A stretch of DNA of 64,000 nucleotides, taken from NCBI RefSeq assembly GCF_001766675.1, contig NZ_MJLT01000008.1, positions 1 to 64,000 on the forward strand. The letters are read 5' to 3'. Origin of the DNA: Arthrobacter sp. SW1 (GTDB lineage Bacteria > Actinomycetota > Actinomycetes > Actinomycetales > Micrococcaceae). Positions within the stretch are counted from its first letter, which is position 1. Each line of letters opens with the position of its first letter. The notes beneath the pieces are model-generated. The model did no database searches. It saw nothing but the letters and a program-made list of their open reading frames with translations, and was not told where the DNA came from. This document shows positions 1 to 8,396 of this stretch, piece by piece. Position numbers and translations under genes: made by a program.

Positions 1-38
1 CCCGCGTTGCTGGTTTGCCGCCCAATAGACTGGCGGAC

Positions 39-539
39 ATGAGCGGGGAAACCATCGTCACGATCCTGTGCGGCCTGGCCATTGCCGTGGGTGTTGCTGG
101 CACTGTCATTCCTGTGCTGCCCGGCAGCATCCTGGTCGGGGCGAGCCTGCTGGCCTGGGCCCTGTGGGGCGGAGCCGGCACGGCAGGCTGGGTGGTCTTC
201 GGCGTCGGCCTCACGTTCGTAGCTGCGGGCATGGCAGCCAGTGCGGTCCTCACGGGCCGCAAGCTCAAGCAGCACAGCATCCCGAACCGCTCCATCCTCG
301 CCGGAATCGCGCTGGCCGTCGTCGGGATGTTCCTCATTCCCGTAGTGGGGCTCTTCGTGGGCTTCGCCGTCGGGCTCCTGCTGAGCGAGCTGCTGCGTAC
401 CCGCGATTTCAGGACCGCAGTGACCTTGAGCCTGGCCGCGCTCAAAGCCACCGGGCTGGGGATCCTGGTGGAATTCGGCCTCGCCTGCCTGGCGGCAAGC
501 ACCTGGGCCATCGGCGTCTGGGTGGCGGCGCTGAGCTAG
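39..539 (+). CDS. DUF456 family membrane protein
   Basis: Small integral membrane protein of 166 residues, almost entirely hydrophobic, with about four to five predicted helices and Gly/Ala-rich turns, as in the DUF456 family. Its function is unknown. The ATG at 39 is preferred over an in-frame TTG at 15: a -10-like TAGACT at 26-31 lies 7 nt upstream of the ATG, so the mRNA is probably leaderless and the TTG would lie upstream of transcription. The gene stands alone, with the VOC gene 71 bp downstream. Family assignment is by sequence character only. Confidence 0.75.
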   Translation: MSGETIVTILCGLAIAVGVAGTVIPVLPGSILVGASLLAWALWGGAGTAGWVVFGVGLTFVAAGMAASAVLTGRKLKQHSIPNRSILAGIALAVVGMFLIPVVGLFVGFAVGLLLSELLRTRDFRTAVTLSLAALKATGLGILVEFGLACLAASTWAIGVWVAALS

Positions 540-610
540 CCCGCTTTCCCGGACCGTCGTTGTCCGCAAGGCCATGGCCGTGGGAGCCCGACGCCGGAAT
601 ACTCGGGCGC

Positions 611-964
611 ATGATCGGAAAATTCCATGCCCTCGTGATCGACTGTGAAGACATTGAACCCATGGCCGCCTTCTACCAGGAGCTGCTGGGGATGCAGCGC
701 GTGGAGGGCGACGCCGACTGGATCACTATCGGCGACGCCGCGGACCGCCCGGCGGTGGCCTTTCAGCGGGTCGACAAATTGATCCCGCCGCAGTGGCCGT
801 CCGCCGAGCACCCCCAGCAGATGCACGTGGACGTGCGGGTGGACAACCTGGATAAGGCAGAGGAACAGGTCCTTGCCCTGGGTGCCACGAAGGCGCACCA
901 AGACAAGACCTTCCGTGTGTACCTCGACCCCGCGGGCCACCCGTTCTGTTTGGTGTCCTGGTAA
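611..964 (+). CDS. VOC (glyoxalase/bleomycin-resistance) family protein
   Basis: 117-residue single-domain vicinal oxygen chelate protein. The N-terminal beta-alpha-beta unit (KFHALVIDCEDIEPMAAFYQ) and a C-terminal half ending YLDPAGHPFCLVSW are typical of the actinobacterial glyoxalase-like group; DPAGHPFCL carries the usual last-strand motif. The substrate cannot be told: this group includes unassigned dioxygenase-like and resistance-like proteins. The start is the ATG at 611, preceded by AATACT at 598-603 and no clear ribosome binding site. It is convergent with the E2 gene, which ends 6 bp away. Confidence 0.8.
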   Translation: MIGKFHALVIDCEDIEPMAAFYQELLGMQRVEGDADWITIGDAADRPAVAFQRVDKLIPPQWPSAEHPQQMHVDVRVDNLDKAEEQVLALGATKAHQDKTFRVYLDPAGHPFCLVSW

Positions 965-970
965 GCGGGC

Positions 971-2239
971 CTAAACCAGCAGGGACAGCGGTGCTTCCAT
1001 CCGGGCCTTGAAGGCCTGCAGCCATTGCGCCGCTACGGCGCCGTCGATCACCCGGTGGTCGGCGGACAGCGTGCACGTCATCACCGTGGCTACGGACAGC
1101 GCGCCGTCTTCCACCACGGGCCGGGATTCGGCGGCGCCTACCGCCAGGATCCCGGACTGCGGGGGATTGAGGATGGCGGTGAATTCCTTGGTGCCGAACA
1201 TGCCGAGATTGCTCACAGAGAAGCTGCCGCCGGCGAGTTCCTCGGGCCGGATCTTTCCAGCCTTGGCGCGGGCCACGAAATCGGCGATCGTTGCGCTCAG
1301 GCTGCTGATCGAGGCCTTCTCGACACCGCGGACCACCGGGGTGAGCAACCCGCCGTCCACGGCCACAGCCACGGAGATATCGGACGAGGTGAAGCGGCGC
1401 TCGGCGTCATCCGTCCAGATCGCGTTGGCCGCCGGCACATCCTGCAAGGCCAGGCCCACCGCTTTGACCACCAGGTCGTTGACGGTGATTTTCCGCTCCG
1501 CAGCGGCATTGATCTGTTGACGCAGCGCCAGCAGCGCATCCATGCGGACATCGGCGCTGAGGTAGAAATGCGGCACAGTGGACTTTGATTCCGTCAGCCG
1601 CCGCGCGATCACCTGGCGCATCCTGCTATGCGGCACGTCCGTGTAATCGCTGGTGGTTTCCGGCACGGCCGGAGCAGCGGCCGGGACCGATGCTGAAACG
1701 GCCGAAGCCGGTGTCGGAGCCGCTGGCGCTGCCGCCGGAACAACAGCCGTCAACGCGGCTTCCACATCCCGGCGCAGGATCCGTCCGCCCGGGCCCGAGC
1801 CCTTCAGCGAGGCGACGTCCACGCCGTTATCGCGCGCGATCCGGCGCGCCAGCGGCGAACTGAAGATGCGCGCAGCGGAGGGGCCGCCGTCGGGCGTTGC
1901 TTCAACAGCCGCCGCAACCGGAACGGGAGCGGCAACAGCAGCCGCGTCACCCCCCACGCCGAGCGAGGCGAGCAGATCGTCGACGGCGGACGCGGCCTCC
2001 CCGGCGGCCAGCAGCACCGCGACGGGGGCGCCGACGTCGACGGACTCACCGGCTGCCACGAGCAGGCGGCCGATCACGCCGTCGGACTCGGCCTCCATCT
2101 CCACGGTGGCTTTTTCGGTTTCGATCTCGGCGATCGGATCGCCGGCGGCCACGGTGTCGCCTTCGTTCTTGAGCCAATTCTGCAGCGCGGCCTCGGTGGC
2201 GTTGGCCATGACGCCGGGCATGGTCAGCAAGGTAGCCAT
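971..2239 (-). CDS. Dihydrolipoamide acyltransferase E2 of a 2-oxoacid/acetoin-type dehydrogenase
   Basis: 422 residues with the full E2 architecture. The lipoyl domain (about 1-80) has the lipoylated lysine at K43 in EIETEKATVEME. An Ala/Pro-rich hinge follows, then a peripheral-subunit binding domain (about 126-163), a second Ala/Pro linker, and the acyltransferase domain with the active-site block SADHRVIDG at 392-400 (usual DHRVVDG). It should transfer an acyl group made by E1 to CoA. The ATG at 2239 has an AGGAG site. It lies 32 bp downstream of the fused E1 gene on the same strand, so the two form one operon; no E3 is encoded here, so the housekeeping lipoamide dehydrogenase is presumably used. 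Substrate unknown. Confidence 0.88.
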   Translation of the reverse strand: MATLLTMPGVMANATEAALQNWLKNEGDTVAAGDPIAEIETEKATVEMEAESDGVIGRLLVAAGESVDVGAPVAVLLAAGEAASAVDDLLASLGVGGDAAAVAAPVPVAAAVEATPDGGPSAARIFSSPLARRIARDNGVDVASLKGSGPGGRILRRDVEAALTAVVPAAAPAAPTPASAVSASVPAAAPAVPETTSDYTDVPHSRMRQVIARRLTESKSTVPHFYLSADVRMDALLALRQQINAAAERKITVNDLVVKAVGLALQDVPAANAIWTDDAERRFTSSDISVAVAVDGGLLTPVVRGVEKASISSLSATIADFVARAKAGKIRPEELAGGSFSVSNLGMFGTKEFTAILNPPQSGILAVGAAESRPVVEDGALSVATVMTCTLSADHRVIDGAVAAQWLQAFKARMEAPLSLLV

Positions 2240-2271
2240 GTTCGTTTCTCCTGGAATTGGGGGTGCCCGGG

Positions 2272-4506
2272 CTAGCGGCCCAGGCCTTCCTTGACGGCGG
2301 TGAGTCCGGCGGCGGCTTCGGCCGTGCCGGCGTAAGCGGCGCGTTCGAGCACCTTGGAGATGCTGGGCGAGGCTTCGCCGCCGGTGACGCGCTGGATGGG
2401 CTGGTCGAGGTAGTCGAAGAAGCGGCGCTGGATTTCGTCGCTGAGCCAGGCCCCGTACGAGGTTCCCCGGGCGCCCTGCTCCACGATCAGCACGTTGTTG
2501 GTCTTCCGGATGCTTTCGCCGATGGTGTCCCAGTCGATGCTGGCGCGGTCCAGCCAGCGCAGGTCGATCACTTCGGCATCGATCCCGACGGCGGACTCCG
2601 CGGCTTCCAGCGCCGGCTGCACCATGGCAAGGTACGTCAGCAGGGTGACGTCCGTGCCGGCCCGGCGGACCGTGGCCTTGCCGAACGGCAGCTGGTAGCT
2701 GAAGTCGTCCACCGGTGCCGGGCCGCTGCTGGCATACAGGCCCACATGCTCGATCACCACCACCGGATCCTTGAGGTCCAGGGCGGCGTTCATCAGGCCC
2801 ACGTAGTCGAACGGGGTGGACGGCGCAACGATCCGCCAGCCGGGCTGGGTGGCGAAGATCCCGGCGGGGTCCATGGAATGCTGCGAGCCGTAGCCGGTGC
2901 CCATGGCCACCTTGGAGCGGAGCACCAGCGGCATTTCACCGGTGCCGCCGAACATGTGCCGGGCCTTGCCGATCTGGTTGAACAACTGGTCTGCCGCGAC
3001 CCACATGAAATCGGCGTACATGAACTCGACCACCGGGGTGAACCGCCCGTCCATGGCCATGCCGCCGGCCAAGCCCGCGAAGGCGTTCTCGCTGATCGGG
3101 GTGCCGAGCACGCGCTCGGGATGCGCGTCCTTGAGGCCCCGGGTGGCGCCGTTGGTGCCGCCCTTGAGGCGGTGGACGTCCTCGCCCATCACCACCACGG
3201 ACTTGTCCGCGTCCATGCGGGCCTGCATGACATCGGCGACGACGTCGATGAACTTCCGCTCGGCGAGCTCACCGGCGAACGTCCCCTCTTCCTCGACCCG
3301 CGCCCCGGCGAGCTCGGAGGCGTCGCCGCGCACGCCGACGTCGACGAATCCGGGATCCGGCCACAGCTCCGGCCGGATGCGGCGGCGGCCGGGCTTGCCG
3401 TCCGGGTCCTGTTCGGTGAGGGCGTCGACGGCGGCGGCGCAGGCCTGCTTGATCTGCGCGGTCATCTGCGCCACGGCTGCGCTGTCGAGCAGTCCGCGCT
3501 TGTCCAGTTCCGCGGCGACGCGCAGGATCGGGTCCCGTTCGCGCCAGGCCTTTTCCTCGTCCTTGCTGCGGTAGCCGAAGGCGCTGCCGGGGAAGGGCCC
3601 GTTCTGGTGGAAGTAGCGGTACACCTCGGCCTCGATCACGGCCGGGCCCTTGCCGGAGCGCATGTGCAAGGTGGCTTCTTCCATGGCCAGGTGGACGGCG
3701 AGCGGGTCCATGCCGTCCACGCGCCAGGAGGTGATGCCGAAACCGGGGCCGCGGCCGGAAAGCCGGGACTCACCGGTGACTTCGGAAACGTGGGTGGAGA
3801 CGGCATAGAGGTTGTTTTCGATGAAGAAGCACAAGGGGAGCTTCCAGGCCGCGGCGAGGTTCATCGTCTCCAGGACGGAGCCGATGTTTGTGGCGCCGTC
3901 GCCGAAGTAGCTCACGGTCACGTCCGTTCCGGCTTCCCCGCCCGGTGAGCCGATGGCCGTGGTGCTGGGGGAGTGCTGCTGCGCCCAGGCGTTTCCCGCG
4001 GCAAGGGGGACGCCGCCGCCGACGATCGCGTTGGTGCCAAGGCAGCCGGCCTCCATCCACTGCAGGTGCATGGAACCGCCGCGGCCGCGGCTGAACCCCT
4101 GTTCCAGGCCAAGGATTTCGGCGAGGGTGCGCTGCAGGTAAGCCTGGACTTCCGTGCTGACCGGCGCCGCCGGATCCATGCGGCCGCCGGTGCCGCGGGA
4201 CAGGTAGGCGAGTCCCTTGGCGAGGAACTGGTGGTGGCCGCGGTGGGTGCCGTTGACGCCGTCGCCCGCTCGGAGGTTCACGGCGGATCCGACTGCGCCG
4301 CCTTCCTGCCCGATGCTCGAGTGCGCCGGGCCGTGGACGAGCCCTTCACCGGCCAGTTCCAGGACGGACTCTTCGAAGGAGCGGATGATCTGCATCTGCA
4401 CCAGCATCGTCTTCAGCAGTTCCGGATCAGCCTTCTTCCAGTCTTGCTCGGTGGTGCGCAGCTCGATCCAGTCGGCTGCGGGGCTGAGGGGTGTGCGGCG
4501 GCTCAT
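2272..4506 (-). CDS. Fused E1 alpha/beta, thiamine-diphosphate-dependent dehydrogenase
   Basis: 744 residues joining an E1-alpha half (about 1-385) to an E1-beta half (about 410-744). The alpha half has the TPP motif starting GDGATN at 202 and ending ENN at 230-232, plus the HRGHHQ and GRGGSMH blocks of acetoin/branched-chain E1 alpha. The beta half begins with FIDVVADVMQ and has the VVMGEDV and FMYADF blocks. It decarboxylates a 2-oxoacid or cleaves an alpha-hydroxyketone/diketone and loads the acyl group on the E2 lipoyl arm. The ATG at 4506 is chosen because GGAGG lies 5 nt upstream; the longer reading frame to 4662 would run through the operator region. The fused form is less common than separate subunits. 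The neighbouring SDR genes suggest a diol or hydroxyketone substrate (inference). Confidence 0.85.
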   Translation of the reverse strand: MSRRTPLSPAADWIELRTTEQDWKKADPELLKTMLVQMQIIRSFEESVLELAGEGLVHGPAHSSIGQEGGAVGSAVNLRAGDGVNGTHRGHHQFLAKGLAYLSRGTGGRMDPAAPVSTEVQAYLQRTLAEILGLEQGFSRGRGGSMHLQWMEAGCLGTNAIVGGGVPLAAGNAWAQQHSPSTTAIGSPGGEAGTDVTVSYFGDGATNIGSVLETMNLAAAWKLPLCFFIENNLYAVSTHVSEVTGESRLSGRGPGFGITSWRVDGMDPLAVHLAMEEATLHMRSGKGPAVIEAEVYRYFHQNGPFPGSAFGYRSKDEEKAWRERDPILRVAAELDKRGLLDSAAVAQMTAQIKQACAAAVDALTEQDPDGKPGRRRIRPELWPDPGFVDVGVRGDASELAGARVEEEGTFAGELAERKFIDVVADVMQARMDADKSVVVMGEDVHRLKGGTNGATRGLKDAHPERVLGTPISENAFAGLAGGMAMDGRFTPVVEFMYADFMWVAADQLFNQIGKARHMFGGTGEMPLVLRSKVAMGTGYGSQHSMDPAGIFATQPGWRIVAPSTPFDYVGLMNAALDLKDPVVVIEHVGLYASSGPAPVDDFSYQLPFGKATVRRAGTDVTLLTYLAMVQPALEAAESAVGIDAEVIDLRWLDRASIDWDTIGESIRKTNNVLIVEQGARGTSYGAWLSDEIQRRFFDYLDQPIQRVTGGEASPSISKVLERAAYAGTAEAAAGLTAVKEGLGR

Positions 4507-4558
4507 GGCACCTCCATTGGTGGCGGAAAGTCCGGGATTTCGGGTGACTCCAGTCACG

Positions 4559-4656
4559 TATTGGATCCAAGATTGGCAAACTTTGGATCCAAAGTAAAGG
4601 CGAGCTTTGGGGATTCTGCGGAAGATTGCCACTTGCGTTCCCAATATTGGATCCAT
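4559..4656. promoter_or_regulatory. Triple TTGGATCCAA operator in divergent promoter
   Basis: Three palindromes share the core TTGGATCCAA: 4561-4570 exact, 4583-4592 exact within the 14-bp perfect palindrome CTTTGGATCCAAAG (4581-4594), and 4647-4656 with one mismatch (TTGGATCCAT). Spacings of 22 and 64 bp put them on about the same DNA face. The core matches the operator ATTGGATCCAAT of the GntR-family regulator VanR of Caulobacter (known). The sites separate the E1-E2 operon from the SDR-SDR-MHS operon, so one regulator probably controls both; the FCD-type GntR gene at 7725 is the obvious candidate (inference). Confidence 0.8.
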
Positions 4657-4713
4657 TAGCATCGAAACTCATGAGGCCTGGATCACACAGGCCGAACCCT
4701 TCAGGAGACTTCC

Positions 4714-5493
4714 ATGACCCCCATCCCTGCCGGCCGTCACGTGGCTGCCATCACCGGCGGAGCCGCCGGGATCGGCCTGGCCACGGCGCGGCGCTGGCTG
4801 GCCGACGGCGGCGCGGTCGTCCTGCTCGACCTGCAGCAGGACGCGCTGGACAAAGCGCTCGCCAAGCTGGGTGCCGCCGCCGGCGCACCGGCCCGCGGCA
4901 TCGCCACCGACGTCCGCAGCACCGACTCGGTGGAAGCCGCCTACCGCAGCATCGCCGCTGTGGAGGGCCGGCTGGACGCCGTCGTGAATTGCGCCGGCAT
5001 TGCCCGTCCGGCACCGAGCGCCACCATGGACGACGCCGGCTGGGCCGCCATGCTGGACATCCACCTCAGTGGATCCATGCGGTCCTGCCGGGCCGCGTAC
5101 CCGCTGCTGCGGAAATCGCGGCGCGCGGCAATCGTCAACATCGCCTCGGTGGCCGCCCTGAGCGGCATGCCCGGGCGGGCCAGCTACACCACCGCCAAGG
5201 CCGGGATCGCCGGCCTCACCCGGACCCTCGCCGTCGAATGGGGCCGCGAGGGAATCCGCTGCAACGCGGTGGGTCCCGGGTACGTGCGCACCGCCCTGAC
5301 GGACACCTTGATCGCCGAGGGCCGCCTGGACGACGGTCCCATCCGCGCCCGCACAGCACTGGGCCGTTTCGCCGAGCCCGCCGAAATCGCCGAAGCCGTC
5401 CACTTCCTGTGCACCCCGGCGGCATCCTTCATCAACGGCCACCTGCTCATGGCAGACGGTGGCCTCACCATCGACGGGAACTGGTACGAATGA
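4714..5493 (+). CDS. SDR-family NAD(P)-dependent oxidoreductase
   Basis: 259-residue classical short-chain dehydrogenase. The Rossmann motif TGGAAGIG is at 14-21, the NCAG motif at 92-95, catalytic Ser at about 145 (NIASVAA), and Y158/K162 in YTTAK. The acidic residue after beta-2 (VVLLDLQQ, D39) suggests NAD preference. It probably oxidises a secondary alcohol or diol. The ATG at 4714 follows AGGAG. It is the first gene of a rightward operon and its stop overlaps the next start (ATGA at 5490-5493). The substrate is unknown; together with the second SDR and the E1/E2 genes it may take a diol to a ketone or 2-oxo intermediate before thiolytic cleavage (inference). Confidence 0.85.
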   Translation: MTPIPAGRHVAAITGGAAGIGLATARRWLADGGAVVLLDLQQDALDKALAKLGAAAGAPARGIATDVRSTDSVEAAYRSIAAVEGRLDAVVNCAGIARPAPSATMDDAGWAAMLDIHLSGSMRSCRAAYPLLRKSRRAAIVNIASVAALSGMPGRASYTTAKAGIAGLTRTLAVEWGREGIRCNAVGPGYVRTALTDTLIAEGRLDDGPIRARTALGRFAEPAEIAEAVHFLCTPAASFINGHLLMADGGLTIDGNWYE

Positions 5494-6239
5494 GCGCCAT
5501 TACTTACGACTTCAGCGGCAAGACGGCCCTGATCACCGGAGCGTCAGGGGGCATCGCCCGCGAGGTCGCCCGGATCTTCCACGGTGCCGGAGCCAATCTG
5601 GTGCTCCTGGACCTCGCTGAAGAACCCCTCGCCCAGCTGGTCAGTGAACTCGGCGGGGAAGACCGCATCGTGGCGATGGCCGGAGACGCTTCCAGCCGGG
5701 ACGATATCGAAGCACTCCTGGAACTCGCCGCCAAGCGCTTCGGGGGCCTGGACTATGTGCTGCCGGTGGCGGGAATCTACCCCGAAGCCACCGTCCGCGA
5801 CACCAGCGACGAACTGTGGCGCACAGTCATGCAGATCAACCTCGACGGCGTTTTCTACCTGCTCCGGTCCGCTCTCGGGCACCTCCGCCCCGGCGGGGCC
5901 GTGGTCAACTTCGCGTCCGTTGCGGGCCACCGTGGAAGCCACAGCCACGGGCACTACGCGGCCAGCAAAGCCGCGGTGATCGCCCTCACCAGGAGCCTTG
6001 CGATGGAAGTGGGCCCGGACATCCGGGTGAACGCGGTGTCGCCGGGAACCATCGAAACACCCATGACCAGGGACCTGGTCCGCGACCGGGGCGGCAACCT
6101 CCTGGCTAACACCCCCATGGCCCGTTACGGCCACCCCTCGGAGGTGGCCGCCGTCGCCGCCTTCCTCTGCAGTTCCGCCGCCAGCTACATGACGGGTGAA
6201 GTTGTGCACGTCAACGGCGGCCTGTTCCTCGCCGGTTAG
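5490..6239 (+). CDS. SDR-family oxidoreductase with altered cofactor motifs
   Basis: 249 residues, SDR fold, with Ser at about 143 (NFASVAG) and Y156/K160 in YAASK, so the catalytic residues are intact. Two conserved blocks deviate: the glycine motif reads TGASGGIA (16-23), with Ala where the last Gly is normal, and the NNAG block is PVAG (92-95). The acidic end of beta-2 (VLLDLAEE) suggests NAD. The start overlaps the previous stop by 4 nt, so translation is probably coupled. It is likely to act after or alongside the first SDR on the same compound. Which direction and substrate cannot be told from the sequence. Confidence 0.82.
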   Translation: MSAITYDFSGKTALITGASGGIAREVARIFHGAGANLVLLDLAEEPLAQLVSELGGEDRIVAMAGDASSRDDIEALLELAAKRFGGLDYVLPVAGIYPEATVRDTSDELWRTVMQINLDGVFYLLRSALGHLRPGGAVVNFASVAGHRGSHSHGHYAASKAAVIALTRSLAMEVGPDIRVNAVSPGTIETPMTRDLVRDRGGNLLANTPMARYGHPSEVAAVAAFLCSSAASYMTGEVVHVNGGLFLAG

Positions 6240-6288
6240 GCCCCACCGCAACCGGCCCCCAACCAGCCATACTTACTGGAGACCCATC

Positions 6289-7644
6289 ATGAGCGAATCA
6301 ATGACGATTGAGCGGACCACCCCGCAGCTGAACCGCGGGCGCTCCCTGCGTGCCGCCGTCGCGGGCAACGTCCTGGAATGGTTCGACTGGACGCTGTACG
6401 CGATCTTTTCGACCTACCTGGCTGCCAACTTCTTCAACAGCGCGGACCCCACCTCCGCGCTTCTCTCGACCCTCGCCGTCTTTGCTGTCGGCTTCTTCGC
6501 CCGCCCGCTCGGCGGCCTGGTGTTCGGCCGGCTCGCCGACAAGAAGGGCCGTAAGTTCGTCATGGTCCTGACCATGGTGACCATGGCGGCGTCGAGCCTT
6601 GGAATCGCGCTGATCCCCACCTACGCGCAGATCGGCGTCGGGGCATCCGCGCTGCTGCTGGTGTTCCGGCTGCTGCAGGGCCTGGCGCACGGCGGCGAGG
6701 CCGGGGTTTCCTACACCTACGTGGCGGAGATCGCCCCGGTGGAACGCCGCGGCTTCTGGGCCAGCTCCGTGTTCACGGCCGTCACGGTCGGCGTCATGGG
6801 TGCCACGCTGCTGGGTGCCGTGCTCACCGGGCTGCTCGGCAAGGGCGACATGGGGATCTTCGGCTGGCGCATCGCTTTCGGTGTCGGCGCCCTGCTGGGC
6901 ATCTACGCCCTGATCCTGCGCCGCCTCGCCTCCGAATCCCCGCTGTTCCACGAGGAGACTGCCTCGGATAAAGCGCACGACGCCGGTGCTGCCGCCACCG
7001 CCGCTGCCTCCGCAGGGGATGCGAAGCTCAGCAAGAAGGACGTCCTGAAGATCGGTGTCCTGATCATCATGTTCTCGGCCGGCCAGAACGCGGCTTACTA
7101 CACCTGGGCCACCTTCGCCTCGACGTACGCGATCTCCGCAAAGGGCATGGATCCTAACGGCGCGTTCGTGGCCAGCCTCCTGGCGCAGCTTGTTGTGCTC
7201 GGCCTGCTGCCGTTCTTCGGACACCTTTCCGACAAATTCGGCCGCCGCAGGATGATGATGGCTTACGGCATCTCGGCCGCGGCCCTGGTGCTGCCGATGG
7301 CGGCGATCCTCACGAACGCGCCCTGGACCCTCTTTGTCACCCAGGCGCTCGGCCTGGCAATCTGGGCCCTCGCTGCTTCGATGTATCCGGCGTTCATGTC
7401 CGAGCTGGTTCCCACGCGGGCACGCGCCATGGGCGTCGGGTTCGCCACTTCCCTTTCCGTGGCCCTGTTCGGCGGCACCGCACCGTTCCTGAACACCTGG
7501 CTGACATCCCTCGGGCTGCCTTGGGTCTTCTCGGTATACGTCGGAGTGCTTTCCCTGCTGGCCGTAGTTGGCGCGCTGCTGATCCGCGAAACCAGGGGGA
7601 CGGACTTGAAGAACGTCGGGCTGCCGTTCCGCAAGGGCGCCTGA
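6289..7644 (+). CDS. MFS transporter, metabolite:H+ symporter (MHS) type
   Basis: 451 residues, 12 predicted helices. The N-terminal GNVLEWFDWTLYAIF block is the hallmark of the MHS family (KgtP, ProP, ShiA), and the loop 2-3 motif GRLADKKGRK and its second-half counterpart GHLSDKFGRR are present. Such proteins import organic acids, aromatic acids or osmolytes with protons. The central cytoplasmic loop is Ala-rich (about residues 224-245). The ATG at 6289 follows GGAG. It is the last gene of the SDR operon and is followed by a strong hairpin, so it is probably the uptake system for the cluster's unknown substrate. Confidence 0.86.
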   Translation: MSESMTIERTTPQLNRGRSLRAAVAGNVLEWFDWTLYAIFSTYLAANFFNSADPTSALLSTLAVFAVGFFARPLGGLVFGRLADKKGRKFVMVLTMVTMAASSLGIALIPTYAQIGVGASALLLVFRLLQGLAHGGEAGVSYTYVAEIAPVERRGFWASSVFTAVTVGVMGATLLGAVLTGLLGKGDMGIFGWRIAFGVGALLGIYALILRRLASESPLFHEETASDKAHDAGAAATAAASAGDAKLSKKDVLKIGVLIIMFSAGQNAAYYTWATFASTYAISAKGMDPNGAFVASLLAQLVVLGLLPFFGHLSDKFGRRRMMMAYGISAAALVLPMAAILTNAPWTLFVTQALGLAIWALAASMYPAFMSELVPTRARAMGVGFATSLSVALFGGTAPFLNTWLTSLGLPWVFSVYVGVLSLLAVVGALLIRETRGTDLKNVGLPFRKGA

Positions 7645-7665
7645 GTGTTCCTTCCGCCGTACGCC

Positions 7666-7698
7666 GGCCCCCGCCCCGCTTCCCGCGGGGCGGGGGCT
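7666..7698 (+). terminator. GC-rich hairpin after the MHS transporter gene
   Basis: A 13-bp perfect stem (left arm 7667-7679, right arm 7685-7697) closes a 5-nt loop 22 bp after the transporter stop. There is no U-run, but actinobacterial terminators often lack one. It separates the transporter from the GntR gene. Confidence 0.75.
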
Positions 7699-7724
7699 TC
7701 CGGCGTTGGCCATATGCTGAAGCC

Positions 7725-8396
7725 ATGACCAAGGACATCGAGGGAAACGGCAAGTCGGCTGCCGTCAGCCAGCGGATCGCGGACAGCATCAAGGCCGCCA
7801 TCCTGGACGGCACCCGCCAGCCCGGGGAGCGGATCCGGCAGGAAATCATTGCCGAGGAATTCGGGGCAAGCCGCCTTCCCGTACGCGAGGCCCTGCGCAT
7901 CCTCGAATCCGACGGCTTGGTAACCCTTGTAGCCAACACGGGCGCCTGGGTCACCAAGATGAACCTGGAGGAGTGCACGGAGACCTACCTGATCCGTGAA
8001 CGCCTGGAGCCGCTCCTGCTCGGACGCAGCGTCGCCAATTTCACGGATGCGGACATCGCGGCCCTCGTGGCGCTGGAGGAAGAGATTGAGGCCGCCGGGG
8101 ATGTGGAGCATTACCTCGTCCTGGACCGCCGTTTCCACCTGCAGAGCTATAAAGCCGCAGGCATGCCGTCCCTCAACGCCATGGTGGAGCGGCTGTGGAA
8201 CACCACCCAGCACTACCGGCGCGCCTACACCCGGCTCATCGGCTGGGAAGGGTTGAACCTCACGCACGACGAACACCGCCTGCTCATCGCCGCTTACAAG
8301 CACCGCGATTCCGAGGAAGCGGAGCGGCTGATCTATGGCCACCTGCGGCGCACGCGCCTGGAGCTGGCCCGGCACCCGGAGATCTTCGAAAGCTAA
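7725..8396 (+). CDS. GntR-family transcriptional regulator (FCD type)
   Basis: 223 residues. The winged HTH is at about 15-80 (RIRQEIIAEEFGASRLPVREALRILESDGLV) and is followed by an all-helical FCD effector domain with the metal/ligand residues of the type E-x-R-xx-LE (LIRERLEPLLL) and DRRFHLQ. It most likely controls the catabolic cluster upstream through the TTGGATCCAA sites at 4561-4656, which resemble VanR operators (inference). The start is the ATG at 7725, exactly 6 nt after TATGCT (7713-7718), with no ribosome binding site: a probable leaderless mRNA behind the hairpin at 7667-7697. It is convergent with surE, overlapping by 4 bp. Confidence 0.85.
   Translation: MTKDIEGNGKSAAVSQRIADSIKAAILDGTRQPGERIRQEIIAEEFGASRLPVREALRILESDGLVTLVANTGAWVTKMNLEECTETYLIRERLEPLLLGRSVANFTDADIAALVALEEEIEAAGDVEHYLVLDRRFHLQSYKAAGMPSLNAMVERLWNTTQHYRRAYTRLIGWEGLNLTHDEHRLLIAAYKHRDSEEAERLIYGHLRRTRLELARHPEIFES

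Noticed and set aside
2257..3948. 563-codon open frame on the plus strand
   Set aside because: Antisense to the E1 gene; low-complexity His/Gly/Asp-rich translation without any recognisable domain.
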